Assembly: GCA_022497155.1 (NCBI GenBank) | Contig: MU385761.1 | Coordinates: 124,001-188,000, forward strand | From: Whalleya microplaca | Lineage: Eukaryota > Ascomycota > Sordariomycetes > Xylariales > Xylariaceae | Direction: 5' to 3' | Length of the DNA stretch: 64,000 bases | Shown here: positions 22,401-34,560 of the stretch, piece by piece | How the letters are laid out: each line of letters starts with the position of its first letter | Position numbering within the stretch: the stretch's first letter is position 1 | The notes under the pieces: generated by a model | The model's database searches: none | Told to the model about the DNA's origin: nothing | Seen by the model: the letters and a program-made list of their open reading frames with translations, nothing else | Made by a program: the position numbers and the translations under genes

Positions 22401-25400
22401 GTCATTTCAATAAGCTCACAAGCGAGATGTTTCCTAGCGGTTTAACCGCGCTACTAGCATTGCGGCTGTCATTCTGTACCCCGTTTTGAAACCCCCTGTG
22501 AGGACTAGGCCGTCTTTTCAAGATGTTGCTAATGAGTGGACGAATTTAGCGAGACAATTTCGCGATGGTTGGAGCCTCACACATAGACAAGACACTGGCT
22601 TCAGTTGTAGACGTTGGGCGTTTCAAGCCAATTCCTGATAATTGCTTACATCTGCCTAGTTTTAGATATCTCGCATCTATCTCGTGCCGCATTCCTTGGT
22701 CGCCGAAAAGGCTGATCTCGTCAATCTCAATTAATCCCAAGGACCTTCCCGTGCAGAACTTTTTTTTTCTCCCGATTGGTTTCTTGGCTCTTGTCACCCT
22801 CCGCTTGTGGATCGGGGCCTCCAAGTAAAGTGTACACGTATGTACGACGCTGTTATTTTCAGCTCGTAATCGTCGGCAAGGCAAGGCGAGGATCTCCTTG
22901 TCATCAAGGCACATATGTATCTGCCATTTTACCATGTCACCGATTTCTGACATCATACGCAAGCTGGTGGATAACGCAACGTTTCACCGGGGTCTCGTAT
23001 GTACTACATACTATTTTCATAGTAAACTTGAAGCTGGTAGGCAAACTATACCGAGCCTGTGGGCTCATCCTTTGAAGATGAACTCCGTATCATAGCAACA
23101 TGGATGCGCCCTCTCATGAAGCAAACTGGAGGCTACTTGCTGTATCTGGGGTGGTGATATACTGAAGCATGTGTGTCTTGCATGCCAAGCAAACAAACTG
23201 AATGAGACCAATTGTCGAGGCCGTGATGATGGAAGAGGATACCAGCTGACAGGGGTTTTATCTTAATTACTGTGCCGAAGCGGCGAGCAGGTCATGTCAC
23301 GACCACTCATAATAGAGATTCTTATTACTACATACCGTACGCAGTAAAGCTACCCCCCAACCTAGGCCCCTACATGTAGGTTATAGGGCAGTAATCACTG
23401 GAAGCCAGGGAGCTGTGTAGGCTGCCAGGCTGCCAGGTGGGAGGCTTGTACTGGACATAGGCACTTCGGCTTTCCCATATGCTCCGAGCAACAATCCCAT
23501 TCTCACCAACAAAAAAATCCCGTCTTTAGGGTAGCCCCGCGAAACCCGCTCTGGTTGCTACCCGTGCTTACATTTACATGAATTACACCACGATTGATTC
23601 TCAATCACTCGTCGTACCGTATTTTACATGAGCAGTGGGCTGATGCCAGATAGATATCTCGAGTAGTAACACTCGGAGATGAACGATGAGTTATTCATCG
23701 ACACAGTCAACTGCCACAATAAGAAGAATATAGAACCATTTAACCCAGCAACATCCTTCAGCATCCTTTTCCCTGTCGTGCAGTCAAGTCCATCATTGAA
23801 GAATATTGAATATTAATAATACAAGAGAGGGAAGATAACCATCGTCAACTTGAGTTGTCGGTTTCACAGCCATCTCGCTCTCCAACTTTTGTTTCCTGTA
23901 GGCTGTCGTGGCCTTCCCTGCGTTAATCCCGTCTCGACCCCAACATTCCCCAGCAAGGAACCCAAGCGCTGAGCTCTGGGCTTTTGTCATGAACTACTGC
24001 AACGCCGTCCTTCTCTCGCCTTGACTGCTACTACTCTGCTACTACTTGATACATGACCATCGTCCCGTATCTGTAGTGGGATGGGCTCCGAGGTGATCAG
24101 CTAGTGCAAGCAATTCGTATCAGTAACCGCCATTGGCCAATCCCTTCCACAACAATCAACAATATCGAGATCACGCCTACGAGATACGCAGCGATACAAA
24201 GACGAGGCCGCCTATTTGGGCCGCGTGATTGGCCGATCTGGCGGGCAGTTAGTCGGGGCTTTCACTGACCGACCTACAACCTGCTCCTCAGCTAGGATTG
24301 CCCACCTTCACCTTTTTTCGCTATCTGCGACCATCTGCACCATCTGCACCATCACCTCGTCACAGTCCACTTTTCCTGTTTATCTTTCGCATCGCCCTAC
24401 CAGGCCTACCTAGGAATTCCCACTCCCTGGCCAGCCTGCCTTGCACCCGGGCTCCAAACGCAACAATTACCTACAATTACATATATATGATCTACTGTAC
24501 ACGCAAAACAGAGAGAGGAACGAGGGGTTGACGGGCTGATTCACAATACTACATGTACACTGATGAACCCACCGTATCTCTATCTCTCTCTCTTACTCAC
24601 TCTCACTCACTCTTCCTGTCTTCCTCCCTTCATACATATAGAACTAGTTATCTAGGTAGCTACCACGTACTTATACAGCACGTACCGGATACGAGTCAAC
24701 GCAGCTACGTTAGCGAGACACGGGAAGTGCACGAAACGCTCTATCAACCCAGTTACCAGAAGTGACCCATTTTGACCGGTTGTGCTGATCTACATACGCC
24801 CCGATATCCCCTCCCGGGTCTTTCAAGTCTGTCTTTGAGGACGGTTCGGACGGACGGGTCTTTATTCTTCTTTGGCAACATTGATGAACCATCGGCTCGG
24901 AACATTGAATTGGTATATGTGTGATCTCATTGATGATTAATAAAGTCAATTCGCCGGAGCTCGCTGTTCATCAGAACAACTTGAACCACCTAAGCAAGAA
25001 TCCACACACAGCCCACCAGTGCTAAATCAGTGCTAAACGGCCAGGTACACATCCAATACTCTCCTTCCCCCCACCATGCCCACTGGCGAATTGCGCTAAC
25101 GGGGTGTGCGAAGCCTGCCAATCAATCCACTTTCCGCACTTGTGTTAAGGTAGCAAGTCAGTGCGCTTTCCTTGCAGGCTTGTAGGCTTGCAGGCAGGCA
25201 GGAGCAGGCTGTTGCAGCCAAAAAAAGGAACCAGCAACCAGACAGACCAGAGAAGGAACCAAGCAAGAGACGCAGCTATCGGCGACTGGCGAGCATCCAC
25301 ATCAGCCACAAACCCATGCAACGTTGACTTGCTGCAGCTGGCTGGCCACCTGTAGGTCCAACCAACTACCTAGGTACTTACTCAAAGTACATACATTAGG

Positions 25401-25874
25401 TACAAGTCTACAACTGCCTGCTCTTTATCTCGAAGTACCTATAATCTCCCTCGCCCATCTCTACATATTAACTCCCTTAGCCTCCACCGTCGTACACCAT
25501 TTATTATTCGTGAAATATCTGTGAAGAGATTTCCAGATTTCCAGCAATCCGAAACCGTCCCTCAGTCATACTCCAAGTCATACATACAACAGGACCGTTG
25601 TTGTATCGACGTGGTATTGAATAGAGGGCCCTGACTTATTTAACATCGCCGTTCTATCCAAAAAGAAAAGACTTATTTCGGCCTCCTGCGCAAGCCCGAG
25701 TCCCCAGAAACAGTTGGAGACTGTTCCAAACTTCCAACGCAAATTGCCCGCCCAGCTCAGCCCACCCAACACCAATCCGGCCTAACAAAGCGATCCACGC
25801 AAACGAAGCAAATACCATCCTCTCCACCCAATTCAATTTGAAAGAAGAGGGCGGGAGAAAGGATTCACCAAGCC
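19433..25874. other. 6.4-kb gene-poor region
   Basis: No ORF here has domain, codon or splice support. It contains a (CTGA)n tract, CT-rich stretches (24570-24615), and many short tacctaggta-like palindromes (20288, 20400, 24405, 24648, 25365). The last 1.5 kb is pyrimidine-rich and may be promoter or leader of the gene at 25875. A long noncoding RNA cannot be excluded. Confidence 0.5.
22282..22308. repeat. (CTGA)n microsatellite
   Basis: 6.75 perfect copies of CTGA, followed by degenerate continuation (cttgactgatgagtggctgactgag). Confidence 0.9.
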
Positions 25875-26906
25875 ATGCTGGGGCAGGACCACCATATGAG
25901 AAGGAAACCCCTCGATCCAACCCCCAAAGCCTACTCCCACTCGAGAACCAGAACGACCTCTTCCAACGTCTTTCCCGTGCAACCTGCCGCCCCGATGCAT
26001 CACCTCCAGCAACCTCAGCTCTCGATGGGCCATACCCGTCGCTCTCCCTCAGTTAACACCCTGAGCACCGTATCCAGCAACAATCCCCCTCCCCCCGCCT
26101 ACCGAACGTCGCCAACCGCAGAGATCCGACGCAGCACCTCGTCGAGATCTGGCGGTAGCCCCCACTCGAGTTATGTTGCCCTGCTTCGAAAGCAGAAGGC
26201 TACAGTATGGTGTGATCGAGCCCAGTCCGAAGACCCGCGGATGCTGGCCCAGCAGCGTGCGGCTAAGCAGAGGGCCAATCAGGAAGTAATTGGTCGCTCA
26301 ATGCAAAGCCGCACCTCGACGGGCATGGGCGGCGCCGGCAAAGTGGCTGCCAAGATCCGGCACCACGGCAAGCCGGGTGTTGTCGGCTACACACCTGATA
26401 ACAACTACATCGGTGTCGGCGGCGTGCCAATGCGACTCAGTGCTACTGAGGTCGAGGGCGAAGATAGCGACGAGGATGATCTCTCAATGCGACGCCTCCA
26501 CCACCGTAGGACCGGCAGCAGTGGACGAAGTAGCACTGCGAGCGGCCGACGGGGCCTTGGGTACCGGACGTCTGGCAACAGCAGCAAGAAATGGAGCCCC
26601 GGTGACACCCCAGAGCGGGCCGGTAGTATGGTCATTGAGAACCCCGAATACACGCCTGGGGATGACAAAATCGAGCGCGCCCAGAGCACTCGCAGTGGAA
26701 GCAGCGCTGAGAAGGCCGACGCTCTACCAGAACTGAGCGGGGCTAGTACCAGCGCTGCTAAACTTGCGAGTAATAGCTTGCTGAATGCTGCTCTTACGAG
26801 AGAGAAGAGCGTCAAGAACCCCGAAGATCTACGGAGGCGGGGCAGTGTTGACGAGCGAACAATGACCCTTTCGGCTCAGCGATTGTACATCGCCAACCCC
26901 GATTAA
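25875..26906 (+). CDS. conserved low-complexity fungal protein, unknown function
   Basis: Single exon, 343 aa from the ATG at 25875. A second candidate start is Met41 (25995; MHHLQQPQLSMGHTRR), which better resembles a conserved N-terminus. The protein is Ser/Arg/Gly-rich. Its most conserved-looking block is SSYVALLRKQKATVWCDRAQSEDPRM followed by AQQRAAKQRANQEVIGR (about 100-145). Later come GYTPDNNYIGVGGVPMRLSATEVEGEDSDEDD (about 175-205) and a C-terminal SLLNAALTREKSVKNPEDLRRRGSVDERT block. No signal peptide or TM segment. I recognise it as an ascomycete-wide family but know no function. Position-biased Ser/Arg and acidic patches suggest a regulated, partly disordered nuclear or cytoplasmic protein; this is inference. 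Confidence 0.75.
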   Translation: MLGQDHHMRRKPLDPTPKAYSHSRTRTTSSNVFPVQPAAPMHHLQQPQLSMGHTRRSPSVNTLSTVSSNNPPPPAYRTSPTAEIRRSTSSRSGGSPHSSYVALLRKQKATVWCDRAQSEDPRMLAQQRAAKQRANQEVIGRSMQSRTSTGMGGAGKVAAKIRHHGKPGVVGYTPDNNYIGVGGVPMRLSATEVEGEDSDEDDLSMRRLHHRRTGSSGRSSTASGRRGLGYRTSGNSSKKWSPGDTPERAGSMVIENPEYTPGDDKIERAQSTRSGSSAEKADALPELSGASTSAAKLASNSLLNAALTREKSVKNPEDLRRRGSVDERTMTLSAQRLYIANPD

Positions 26907-29515
26907 GGCGGCTAAACTCTCTCCGATATTATGGTGGAAGATATTCCTTCCCCAACAATCCTACCTGCGGATCAATGGTCACTACAGTGTACACAGGGCA
27001 ACCCAGAAGGATATTCTTTGCATTGCAACGGCGTAATTAGGGCTACTTGGTTTTGGCAGGGCACAGTGAAGAAGGAATTAGGGTGGTCATCGGCCAAAAG
27101 CTTTTACAAACGGTCGTTTATGGTTTGTTACTTTGAAAGGGTTTTTCAGTTTTCTTGTTTTTTATCTGTCGAAAGCAAAAATACCCTCGCTACAGCTTTC
27201 TGGCAATAACATGGCATGGCTCCATATCATATGCCGTGGCATGCTCATTTGCGTTCCTATGTTTAACTGGAACTTATCTCGTTGAGCGAGACGGTGAAGA
27301 AGACCAAAAAGCTAAGGTGTTGAGTTGAGTTCGGTGTGTGTGGTGTGTGGTGTTCTAGGCCTTTCATTTCCTCCCCCACCCCCATCTATGGTCTTTCAGA
27401 GAATTAGTGCCGTAATGTGGATGAAAGTCTGTGGCGAACTAGAGGAGAGAAGGAGAAGGAGAAGGAGGGTTGTGAGATCAGCCTGCCCCCGAAGAGGGAA
27501 GAGGGAGGCCTTCGTGGAATGGCTGCTAGCCCCGGCGACTAGGCAAAGCAAAGCAGTGCTTGAGTTGAAGATACCAAATGTTGAATGCGATTTACGTTAC
27601 CATACCATCCATTGAGGCGTGACGTCGTTCTCAGTCTGTGTGTGCCCTATCTGATGCCGTGTTCCAATATGTGAAAAAACGTCCCATCCCCTATCCCCTG
27701 AGTCGTTGAGAAAAAGTTACGTGCGCCAAGGAATTAAGTTACGCTCGTCTTTTTTTTCTTTCTTTCGCTACCTAACCTAACCTACATGTATCTACCTGAC
27801 CTACATCTAGGTTCCGTTTCAGATTCCATCGTAAGTTACATCCATACATCCATACATCCATCGTAGCCTCTTCCTCCCCCGCGATCCGCCGAACTCTGTT
27901 CAACTGACGTCAAACATGGGAAGACAACGTCATGGCGGGCGGCTTCGGTGGCGGGACCTCGCCACCGAGGCCGCCCCGCGTATTATATCGACGGCGAGTT
28001 TAGGAGGAGGGACAGAGCTACTATGGGAGCGGTTCTGGGCTAGGGGAGCGGTGTTGGACTAGAGCGACTGGTTGGGCTTGGCGCTTGTGTGTGTATACGC
28101 GCGCTTGCGTGTAAGGATAGTACAGTAGGTATGTGGTGGTTTGGGACTGGCGGTTTTCTACCTACTATGTGTATCAGGTGTGTGTGTGTGTCTGTGTGTA
28201 TGCATCAAACAGTGGCGCATGGCTTTTGCCGGTGAGAGTGGTAGTGATATGATATATACTTAAGTAGGTATGTTTCGTTGGCCTTTAGGGGCGCAACGTG
28301 TGAGACGAGACGAGACGAGGCGTCGAAGAGGCGTGAAACACGTTATTGTTCATACTTTCCGGCACGAACTGATGGATTGAGTTTCTGGCGGCCGGCCCGG
28401 AACGTTCGGCTGAACTCTAAGTTTGTATGTGTTTTGCATATCAGACAGACACACGGTAAGCAGCGTGCACGTGTTTGTGGCTGTTCATGAAACGTAGTCA
28501 GCCGCATCTATCCTCGTGTGCTTACGTATGTATATATCTACATAGCTATATCTAGCTTTGCCTCCTGTGTAAAGTCGTCTTGGATCTGTCTACGAGCCTA
28601 CTAGTTCATACCTCGGCATCTTAGATCACATTTATCTAACATATCAAGTTTTATATTTCTAGGCTAATCGGCGCAAGACCTATATGTACAAAGTGAGCAG
28701 GTGAGCTAGCTAAGCGAACGCCAATAGCGCTGTTAGGAATCGAACCTACCAGCCTACCTCACTTCATTACCTCAGCAACACCGGGGCAAGAGGAACAAAG
28801 AAAGAGATCGGGGACACTAACTCAGCACCAAGGTGAAAGCTAGGCGAAACTAACAACAAGTTACGTGTCGATCTCCCGCCTCATACCTACCAACAGTGGC
28901 CATATAGCCATATCAAAAGTAAGCATCTCGGGGCGCTCAACGCAAGGGGAGGGGAGATAGATAGATCGACATCTAAAGCAAGGGGATGAACAAGATGCAG
29001 ACGGCACAACCATAGCGACGCCTCTGCTTTCCCTCACCGCCCTGGTGGGCACTCGACTCGGCCCGGGGCGTGCGTCCAAGCTGCGCATACCACATATGCG
29101 TGTATTGTGAATAGTCTCGAATCCAGGTGTTATTATGTTGGGCTGGGAGCTGAGGCTAGCTAGCCCGCTGTCGTGCGTGCGTATGTGCCTGGTCTGCCGG
29201 TCTACCGATTAGGCCGTGGTACCCGACGGACTGCGGAGACGTCTGTGATTATGTAGGTAACGGGTTCCAGGTGTCGCCCCAGGTATGGGTATGGGTATGG
29301 GGAGGCGAGGATGTATTTATCACGTATATACACACATATGGATGGACAGCATTTATATATTGTTGAATTGCACGTAGTCTAAGTGTCTGTTGACTCACCG
29401 CTATCCACCTCCTCGTTTTTTCTCTGTCTACTCTTCTTTTTTGCTCTGTAAATAGTCATCAAGGAGGATGATTTAAAATGCTGCTAGGAATATCTGACTG
29501 GCTGCATTGTTGGTG
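26907..29515. other. intergenic with simple repeats
   Basis: Holds a GGAGAA-type purine tract (27443-27468), (GT)n near 28158-28200, a gtatgg tandem at 29282-29302, and a tRNA B-box-like string at 28738-28748 without a matching tRNA body. No gene seen. Confidence 0.5.
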
Positions 29516-31362
29516 TCAAGATGAGCTACAATTGTGAATGTATATACTAGTCGTAAGATTGACCGGTAGCTCTTGTATTATCAGTAAATACATATATTCA
29601 AAATGACTGGCTATTTCAGGCCCCAAACAGCCAGTACTGATACCAAGCAGAAAACAGTTCCCGCATATGATCGACCATTGACTGTTACCTTTTTCTCGTA
29701 AGATGCATGGCTTTAAAGCGCCTCTAATGAGGCACACAAGATCGCCTTTCTGTGCTTCTCTTGAGGCTAGGCCGAGCTTGCCGCCGAGCGTGACAAAAAT
29801 CTGGGCGTTATCACATACAGTTGCGACATGGGAAGACAATGAATCACAACTGACGGGATCCTACTCTTGATATTTAGCACAGATCCTCTGATTAACAAGC
29901 CTACATTGGTTTGTTACTGACAGAAGTTTCCAATCCGCCGCCCAGTAACTGATAAATATCCTTTCTACTGACTTCCCGAAGGGTTTCAAATTTAGCGCGG
30001 AGTAACGAAGTCAAGGTGGCCGGATTTACCTTGAGTGATCAAATTCGGCCATCGTGGGAGCGTTTCCCCAAGTCTTATAGATTCTACAGTATCTGTCAGA
30101 TGAGGGACATCTCTATTCCTTGATGAGACCTCTTCTAAGCTAATCTGCATCAAGGGGCCTAATTCGCCGATGCGCCCATACTGCATGCCCTTCACCTTGA
30201 GAACTTGGATCGATGAGTTAGCAATGCTATCATATGCATTCAGCTCGTCGACAGTGGAGTATCTATAGATACTGGTTGACTTAAACGCGGAGAGAAACGG
30301 TAGCGACTCAACGAAATATAAAGACATATTCGGGTTTTCGTTCCAATCAGGTACCCAGGATGACATATTTCTGTTGGATTGAGGATAACGAATCATCCTT
30401 AGTAAAGCAAGCCCGGTGCCGGCAAGAAGTAGGAGAGCAAACTCTGTCAAAATTGCTTCGACAGTTTTGTTATAGTCAACAAATATTTGTAGTTCTGGTA
30501 CCTCAATGGAGTCAAAGCTATTATCCGATCTCGCGGGTCTGTTGAGTTGCTTAGGCCTGTTCCAGCAGCGAGGAGGTACATTTGTTGAATAGGGGTTGAA
30601 CAAACCCTCAGGACTTCTACGTAGTGATCATCATATATGTTGATTGGTGATGGAAATGTCGGAATTGTTCGTCGGTTGCTTCTGTAGCCATAAAGGCAAC
30701 CCTCAAGTGCACAAAAGGTTGCAACGTTGTTGCCGCACATAAAGACCGTTGTATTCACATCGGAGTTAAGCAACTCCTGCACTACCCAAATCCGAGAGAA
30801 CCAGGGGAGTTTGAATAGCAGATTCATCCGGTCAACGACCTCCTGTTCCGGCTTTGGGAGGACTGTTGGGTCATAACCAGAGGATCCATTCGTCGGTACC
30901 AGAAAGGTGTTGGAAGAGGGGTTGACTTCCTACACTACTCTCTCCAAGAAACACAACGGTTCGAGCGGCCGCAGCGTAAATCTCTCTCATAATCCGAACT
31001 TGGGAATTTCGCTTTGGCACATCGGACTGGCTAATGCAAACTGCGTCAATCCAGAGGATTCGGGGCCTCTCCTGATACCTCAGGAACCGGAGTGCTGTGT
31101 AGCAATTTTGGTGGACCTCAAATTGCGAGCGATTGTTATTACAGAGAATAGTCTTGCGTGGGGTTTTGAGGCCCCAGGTGTAAGAAATGGCCTCAAATTT
31201 GGACTTCGCAGCTCTAAACTTGGTATCTCGAATGTTGCAACGTATCACGGGATCATCAAAGGAATCAAGAGATATTTCGACGAGTCGAATAGCGCTGCGA
31301 GTCCGGAGCGGGCTGCTCTCGTACGGAGAGAGAATCTTATACTAGCTTTGCGAAAAGCCCAT
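29516..31362 (-). pseudogene. HET-domain (heterokaryon incompatibility type) gene, degenerate
   Basis: Pieces of a HET protein lie in order on the minus strand but in changing frames. 31362-30871 has the N-terminal block AIRLVEISLDSFDD, then FEAISYTWG, then RILWIDAVCISQ and RTVVFLGE. 30827-30447 has WFSRIWVVQEL and TDPRDRIIAL. 30603-29992 has VDYNKTVEAIL and SSWVPDWN. 29839-29516 has the C-terminal block FVTLGGKLGLASREAQKGDLVCLIRG, typical of HET tails. The likely start (MGFSQS...) has TAG as codon 7 (31344-31342). Frame changes occur near 30870-30920 and near 30519, where one base appears to be missing between IIAL and DSIEV, with further breaks before 29839. HET proteins trigger programmed cell death on non-self fusion; this copy looks inactive. 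Confidence 0.75.
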
Positions 31363-33528
31363 AAATGTTTGATCCCAAAGAAGGGGAGAGAGGGGAAACA
31401 AGGCGTATCGTCTGTGGCGTTTACCAGCAAAATGCTCGGCCAATAGAGGTTCAAACATGTGCAGGGCGTTGGGGGAAAAACATGTAAGAAGTACTAAAGC
31501 AGCTGAACTACGCGATATAATTATTCATACCCACCACATGCGTGACTAAGACTGTTACTGCCTATTCAAATGTGTAAATGGATAGGGTCTCACTCTTAAG
31601 TAGACTAAGACTTGTGATAATCAAGGAGACTTACGTAGAATGGTAGCATCCTGTTGTAGACTGCTAGGTCTGTCAAATTGTAATAGTCCGGATAGCATTT
31701 CAGACTTCATCCTAGCGTCTGCCCTTTATGGTAATCCTGTCAATTATGTTTTTAGTTTGCTGCAACTTCCCAGCCTCGGACGACGCTCGGTTTATTTCTT
31801 CGCCTTTTTCATGGACACCTTCTCACATGTTCATTTCGTCCGTTATGTTGGACACCTCATGACCGTTGTTGCTTGATGATCTATTGGAATACACCCACCG
31901 AGGGATATCTCTCACGATGCTGTTGTATCTCCTGAGCCGCTGACGACGAAGGCTTGCTGACCTTTCCTATACTAAATAGACCGTTAGACAGATGCGTTCG
32001 AAGCCATACAATATAGGCACGTGGAAGTATATATTATTGCTACTAGCATTACCTACCTCGTTTTGAATGTTGTGATATGTATTGTCTAGAACTGTCTGGT
32101 TGTGGCCTGGAAAACATACGGGAATAGGGGCATTAGTTATTGGGACTCAAGTCAGTGGGTCTCGGAGCAAGAATTGCTTCGAGAGCCCCGTTACTTAAAA
32201 GGGACCCTTTAAGCTGTTAGAGATCCTTCAGATTTTAGACCTTGATACAATCTACTTTCACAACGAGAATCATTACGACAGTAACTACCTAAATGATCAT
32301 TGCACATACTGTAACTGTGATAATACCAGTAGTGCAACCTCGGATACTACCACCTACACTCTAGTTAAGACAAAATTTTCCAATTGTCTTTATAGATTCC
32401 ATGTTTTCCCAGCCCATGCCAGCGGGGAATTTAGTGGTATGTTTCATATATACCGTAATATATAACTTGCGCCTAGATTCATATCATCTATGTTATTGGG
32501 ACAGTCATGTATGTTCCCCTAGAGTCTAGGGTTTTTGTAGACTTCAGATACCATTACAATCTGGGGCATATGCTAAATAGGTAGATATAAGGCAATGTAA
32601 TAGGTATTAGAATAGACCTGATATTGGTAAAGTATGTTGTTGCGTAGCACTTGACATTAGCACGGGCTAAGCCCGTATATATAGTATTCCTTTTACGCTC
32701 AAGAAAAGAAGGAGATCATCTTTAATATATACAACTCTTACCAAGGCACTGTATTCTTTATACTACTCTGGACTTTGTGCACTACTAGCTACTTCGCAGT
32801 AGTTATGTATACCGCATTCTAGTTCATAAAAATCCTATAAATCTAATTACATGCCTCTGAGTCCTTTTATCTGATTAGAGTAAGGGCCACCCAGGACATG
32901 GGAGAGTAGATACCTCACTGAACATACTTATTAAAATAACGAAGTGATAAATAAGGTATACTTTACATGTTTACAAAAACACAAATATGCCAAGACTTGA
33001 TTGTTGTAATACGCAAGTACCTACAGTAGCAGATCACCTTGACCTACATGTGTGTACAATATTTCACAATATGTCTTGTCCTATATGTGCTATCCAAAGT
33101 CTCTGGCCCTCGAATCAGCAATATTACAGAGATGGATAGGGAGCTTGGGCAGCTATCTAGCTACAGCTTCTCTCGTTGGTGCCTAGGCATCTACTTTTCA
33201 ATACCCTTATAATACTCACGTGCATGTTTGTGTATCGAAAATTTTATTTTTTTTATTTTTTTATTTATTTTTTGAAAACGAATACATATTATTTGTTACT
33301 CTTTCCCGAATATCTCCTAGGTGTCCGGCTTATTGGGAGTCAGTCAATCCTCCCTCCTATGTGTATCTTATGCCCTGCCTTGCCCTCCCGCCTTTCTCGC
33401 CTTTCCTACCTTTCTTATCTTTCCCACAACCAAGCCAACCACATCCTCCCTCTGCCATTCGGCTTCGCTTCACTTCCACATGCGTATGTGAGCTTTGGAA
33501 CCACTGTCGCGACAAACCCACTTCGCAA
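31363..33528. other. AT-rich intergenic region with poly-T tract
   Basis: No gene seen. It contains a hairpin-like string cgggctaagcccg near 32663-32675 and a long T/A-rich low-complexity tract at 33241-33276. Confidence 0.5.
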
Positions 33529-33589
33529 TGGCAGAACGCCCTATTCTGGAGGACTCTCCCCCCCCCCCTCCCTATGACGATGCGGTAAG

Positions 33590-33745
33590 TGTCAATATGG
33601 GACAAAGTAATGAGGAGTATAGTGACTTGATTAGTGCAAGGTGAAGCTATAGGAAGGTGGCGTAGCCACCTTATATATATACATGTATAGGCGGATCGGC
33701 CATACGTAGGCCCGTACCTCAGCCCTATAGGGCGTATATTCAACA
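33590..33745. mobile_element. 156-bp solo LTR at a splice donor
   Basis: It begins TGTCAATAT and ends ATATTCAACA (TG..CA, imperfect 9-10 bp terminal inversion). It is flanked by an exact 5-bp duplication GTAAG at 33585-33589 and 33746-33750. The duplicated bases are the intron donor itself, so the first copy still gives exon|GTAAGT. An internal palindrome GGTGGCGTAGCCACC and a TATA-like tract lie in the middle. A 5-bp duplication with TG..CA ends is the LTR-retrotransposon pattern; orientation is unresolved. Confidence 0.75.
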
Positions 33746-34210
33746 GTAAGACCTTGGTCCAACCTTCATTTTCTTATAATCGCAACCACTCTGCCTGCCT
33801 ATGGCCTAGCCGATCCTGCAAAATGGCTGGAATGTTTTGATGGGCCGTCCTTGGGGACACCATTAGACTCGTGCGCAGGCATGTGTGGTCACTGGCTCTT
33901 CTACTAATCCGCTCACGCTGTTTGAGAGTGATCCGTGTAGGTGGATTGCGTTAACGCCCTAGAAATTGGTACCCGCGGTACTCGTAGCGCCAGGTTAATT
34001 AGCAGGCGCTGGTATACGGCATTGCATTGACTAACGGGGACCTTGTAACTACAAGGGATACTACACATTGTCTCGAGAACCTATGCTGGGATGGTTGCGA
34101 TCTAGGATTTCAAGTGTCTACCTGGTGGGTTCGCTTGCTGACTGGACTTAAGGGACCCAACAACGACCAGCGCGGAGCCAATATGATAGAACGCCTCAAC
34201 ATGTATGATG

Positions 34211-34560
34211 TAAGTTAGGGGGTTCAGGGGGTTCAGGGAGGTTAGGGAGGTTAGCGGGGAGGCGTTAAATTGCGTTGCCCCTGAAAAATTCAATTTGTAT
34301 ACGAAAAAATCGATTTTTCGTCAAGTGTTAGAATGGAACGTACGCGCTTGATTTTTATTGCAGTTTTAAAGGAACCAGGATTATTTAAGTGTTGCAGTTG
34401 ATAGTTATTAGAGGCATTTTAAAGGTTTTTAAAAGGTAGGAGATGTACATCCGGTTCTTGAAAAATGTACCGCGGGATAGGTAGTCCCACTATTTTCGTA
34501 ACCCAGTCAGAATAGCCATATACCCAGTCATTTTAGACGTTTCGATGGAGACTTATATTC
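34211..34560. repeat. dispersed repeat in intron 2, with G-rich 9-mers
   Basis: It starts with five 9-bp units of the form GTTAGGGGG/TTCAGGGGG/GTTAGGGAG (34211-34257). It ends with cactatt...acccagtcagaatagccat.tacccagt (34489-34540), which is nearly identical at 44053-44105. Both copies also share the preceding gtaca(ca)tcc...tacc segment. Boundaries and class of the element are unknown. Confidence 0.6.

Noticed and set aside
22546..22962. 138-codon minus-strand ORF
   Set aside because: Composition looks random, with no recognisable motif; isolated in a gene-poor region.
28735..28760. Possible minus-strand tRNA (GGTTCGATTCC B box)
   Set aside because: The B-box string is perfect, but no matching acceptor stem, A box or anticodon arm could be found upstream.
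30907..31446. 179-codon plus-strand ORF
   Set aside because: Antisense to the HET-domain remnant, whose motifs are unmistakable on the minus strand.
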